From the NCBI GenBank assembly GCA_003153655.1, contig PMAK01000228.1:2500-9239 (forward strand): a DNA stretch of 6,740 nucleotides, given 5' to 3'. The translations under genes were made by a program, and so were the position numbers. Source of the stretch: Phycisphaerales bacterium (GTDB lineage Bacteria; Planctomycetota; Phycisphaerae; Tepidisphaerales; Tepidisphaeraceae). The notes under the pieces are model-generated. The model saw only the letters and a list, made by a program, of their open reading frames with translations. It was not told the origin of the DNA and searched no databases. This document shows positions 5,118 to 6,740 of the stretch, piece after piece (the stretch's first letter is position 1; the number at the start of each line of letters is the position of its first letter).

Positions 5118-5867
5118 ATGTCAAACCCCTATTCCTCGTTTTGCGAGGATTTTTACGTCAATATGCGACTGGGTTCGCAGTTGAACCTGCCGCACCAGCG
5201 CGAAACGCTTCTGCATTTCTTCGAGCGAATCCAGAAGGAATTTCCGACGATGACCCGATTTCGCAAATCGGACAGTGGCGAATTTAATCTCGAAGAAGAC
5301 CGCTCGCGCCAGGACCATCGTTGGGTGAGCCTCGAATCTCGCCGCCTGAGCGCCGGGCACGTCAACGCGGCAAGCGTGGAAGAATCGCTGAGGCTTCATC
5401 GCCTTCTGCTGCAACTGGCGCCGTTTCACCTGGGCATCAGCCCGGTTGAGATTGACTACCTCGATGTGCTGTTCGGATTCGATCTTTCTTTCAGCGGCAA
5501 TCATGATGAAGTGGTCGCCGAAAGCCTTCTGACGGATTCTCCGCTCAATTGCCTGACCGAAGAAACCGGCGCCAAAGCGGTCGATGTGCAACCGTCGGTG
5601 ACGGTGGCCCTCAGCGAGGATTGCCGGTTGCAAGCCCGCATCGATATCGTCACGCGGACCAATAGCTATCAGGTTCGCACGGGCGATTATTCCGACGATG
5701 TGATCAGCGTCTATTTGATATTGCGGCGATACTGGGGAGACCGCCCGCGCGGCTCGATGGAGGATCTGCTACAGGAGATGACAGATCGGGCGATCCAATT
5801 GTGCGACCGCCATATCCTGCCGAAGGTGGTACGGCCGATCTCCAGCGCCATTGCCTCGCGATCCTAG
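5118..5867 (+). CDS. Conserved-looking protein of unknown function
   Basis: This soluble protein of 249 residues (counted from ATG 5118) has no signal peptide or membrane segment. I cannot name its function. It begins MSNPYSSFCEDFYVNMRLGSQ and has a cluster of aromatic and charged residues. The middle contains LLLQLAPFHLGISPVEIDYLDVLFGFDLSF. A C-terminal alpha/beta stretch includes DCRLQARIDIVTRTN, YQVRTGDYSDD, and ISVYLILRRYWGDRPRG. The composition is that of a real, folded protein, and the text looks like a family I associate with planctomycetes, though I cannot confirm that. It may bind another protein or a small ligand; nothing catalytic is visible. Two starts are possible: ATG 5118 (GGAG 5 nt upstream) and ATG 5106 (AGGAG 10 nt upstream). 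I prefer 5118 because MSNPY reads like a natural N-terminus. It is divergent from holA. Confidence 0.8.
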   Translation: MSNPYSSFCEDFYVNMRLGSQLNLPHQRETLLHFFERIQKEFPTMTRFRKSDSGEFNLEEDRSRQDHRWVSLESRRLSAGHVNAASVEESLRLHRLLLQLAPFHLGISPVEIDYLDVLFGFDLSFSGNHDEVVAESLLTDSPLNCLTEETGAKAVDVQPSVTVALSEDCRLQARIDIVTRTNSYQVRTGDYSDDVISVYLILRRYWGDRPRGSMEDLLQEMTDRAIQLCDRHILPKVVRPISSAIASRS

Positions 5868-5913
5868 GCAGCGCCGACTTGGGCGGTGGGGCGAAATAGG
5901 GTGTTTGGCATCA

Positions 5914-6144
5914 ATGGCCGGAATCAGTAAGATCGTCGGAATGTCAGACGAAGCTGCGGAGTCCTTAGAACGGGAGGGTGGTCGCAGAATTGATCGCGTT
6001 CTGATCGAGCTTCGGAAAGATGCGGAGGAGTTGAATGCTGAGCGAACGTCCGGAAAACAGGAAATAATTCAAGAGGGCATGTCTGATATTGCCGAAGTCA
6101 TCAGCAGGCTTGAGCGATTGCGGCAACTTCTGATAAGGTGCTGA
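5914..6144 (+). CDS. Doubtful small helical protein
   Basis: This is an open frame of 76 residues from ATG 5914, or 67 from ATG 5941. The residues after SDEAAESLEREGG are rich in Glu, Arg, Leu and Ile. Two stretches, RRIDRVLIELRKDAEELNAER and a second ending IAEVISRLERLRQLLI, have hydrophobic residues spaced for amphipathic helices or a coiled coil. No known family is recognised. Neither start has a convincing Shine-Dalgarno sequence, which is the main reason for doubt. It lies 46 bp after the unknown gene and 45 bp before the membrane-protein gene, in the same direction, filling what would otherwise be a 320-bp gap. A longer frame from 5851 would overlap the preceding gene and has an unlikely Arg-rich N-terminus. 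Confidence 0.4.
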   Translation: MAGISKIVGMSDEAAESLEREGGRRIDRVLIELRKDAEELNAERTSGKQEIIQEGMSDIAEVISRLERLRQLLIRC

Positions 6145-6189
6145 GAATGCAATTCGAAGGCGGGGTTTTCGGGTTGAGAGGGTCAGGTT

Positions 6190-6740
6190 ATGGTCGATAG
6201 TACGGAAGCTCTCCCAGCCGATCCAACGCCGGCGGTCGTCGTCGCCAAGGCGGGGCGGTATTACCGCGTTGCGCGATATATGATGACCCTTCTCCTCATG
6301 AGCTATGGGGCATGGTCCATTTACGATGGTTTCGTCAGTTGGCCGCATTGGACGGAGACGCATCCGCGGGAAAAGGCAAAGACCGACACGGACATCATGC
6401 TGAACAAGGTGCTTGGCGTGGTGCTGCCGCCAATGGGGCTGATTATTCTCGGTTGGGCCGTGTACAGCTCGCGTGGGGAGTACCGATTGGAAAATGGTGT
6501 TCTTCGGGTGCCGGGGCATCCGCCGGTGCCGCTGGAAAAAATCCAGTCGATCAACCGCGAGGTTTGGGACCGGAAGGGGATCGCGTATGTGGACTACGAT
6601 CTAGGCGATGGGGGCAGCTATGGAAGCGATTCCAAATCCGCGCGCGGCACATTCAAGATTGACGATTTTGTTTATGAACGTGAGCCGGCCGATCAGATTT
6701 TCAAGGCAATCGAGGGTTCGCTGCTGAAGGGGCACATACC
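6190..6740 (+). CDS. Membrane protein of unknown function (partial, runs off the window)
   Basis: The frame is open from ATG 6190 to the window end (183 codons seen). GAGAGG at 6176-6181, 8 nt upstream, is a good Shine-Dalgarno sequence. A polar N-terminal tail (1-22) is followed by a likely membrane helix at about 29-49 (with MMTLLLMSYGAWSIY) and a charged linker. A second helix follows at about 73-92 (VLGVVLPPMGLIILGWAVY), and then a soluble C-terminal domain. That domain reads EYRLENGVLRVPG, PPVPLEKIQSINREVWDRKGI and FKIDDFVYEREPADQIFKAIE. This resembles bacterial PH-like (YdbT/YcdX-style 'bPH') domains in which a strand-rich module sits after two helices, but I do not claim a match. Both termini of the membrane part would face the cytosol. 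The role is unknown. Confidence 0.82.
   Translation, partial: MVDSTEALPADPTPAVVVAKAGRYYRVARYMMTLLLMSYGAWSIYDGFVSWPHWTETHPREKAKTDTDIMLNKVLGVVLPPMGLIILGWAVYSSRGEYRLENGVLRVPGHPPVPLEKIQSINREVWDRKGIAYVDYDLGDGGSYGSDSKSARGTFKIDDFVYEREPADQIFKAIEGSLLKGHI

Noticed and set aside
4561..5184. Plus-strand open frame (207 codons) over the 5' end of holA
   Set aside because: It runs antisense to holA, through the divergent promoter region and into the next gene. Its composition is unlike a folded protein.
5121..5633. Minus-strand open frame (170 codons) inside the unknown gene at 5118
   Set aside because: It is antisense to a frame with better composition and a ribosome binding site; no motif is seen.
5965..6519. 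Minus-strand open frame (184 codons) across two plus-strand frames
   Set aside because: It is rich in His, Arg and Pro in a way typical of antisense frames. It overlaps the strong membrane-protein start, and no family is recognised.
1..6740. tRNA, rRNA, CRISPR array, insertion sequence, or phage gene
   Set aside because: I saw no cloverleaf-like sequence, rRNA core motif, regularly spaced repeat, transposase motif or terminal inverted repeat pair. A covariance-model search could still find a small RNA that I missed.

Overview
The window looks like chromosomal DNA from a moderately GC-rich bacterium. The style of the genes suggests a planctomycete or a relative: a pyruvoyl-type arginine decarboxylase, small orphan proteins with a 'PF.PLR.HL..GK' pattern, and two conserved-looking proteins of unknown function. 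This assignment is inference from gene style only. I see no rRNA, tRNA, CRISPR array, transposase or phage gene.

Layout. (1) Positions 1-640, plus strand: the 3' end of an RdgB/HAM1-type nucleotide pyrophosphatase gene, then a single-domain universal stress protein. (2) Positions 641-776: an intergenic region holding an 11-bp inverted repeat and a good promoter with a perfect TATAAT box. It serves a pyruvoyl-dependent arginine decarboxylase gene (777-1412, plus). (3) Positions 1432-4965, minus strand: a tight five-gene unit read in the order holA (DNA polymerase III delta), aguB (N-carbamoylputrescine amidase), two small paralogous unknown proteins, and aguA (agmatine deiminase). It converges on the decarboxylase gene with only 19 bp between stop codons. 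(4) Positions 4966-5117: a divergent promoter region. (5) Positions 5118-6740, plus strand: a protein of unknown function (about 249 aa), a doubtful small helical protein, and a membrane protein that runs off the window.

How the genes work together. The decarboxylase makes agmatine from arginine, AguA converts agmatine to N-carbamoylputrescine, and AguB converts that to putrescine. The window therefore encodes a complete arginine-to-putrescine route, split over two converging transcripts. The minus-strand unit is translationally coupled: holA/aguB and aguB/small-1 each overlap as ATGA, and small-2/aguA are 3 bp apart.

The most interesting points are three. A 32-bp near-perfect palindrome encodes the last residues of HolA and also contains the aguB ribosome binding site in its 3' arm. 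A tandem pair of paralogous small proteins is embedded between the two agmatine-degrading enzymes. The upstream architecture of the stress-protein gene and of holA suggests leaderless mRNAs.
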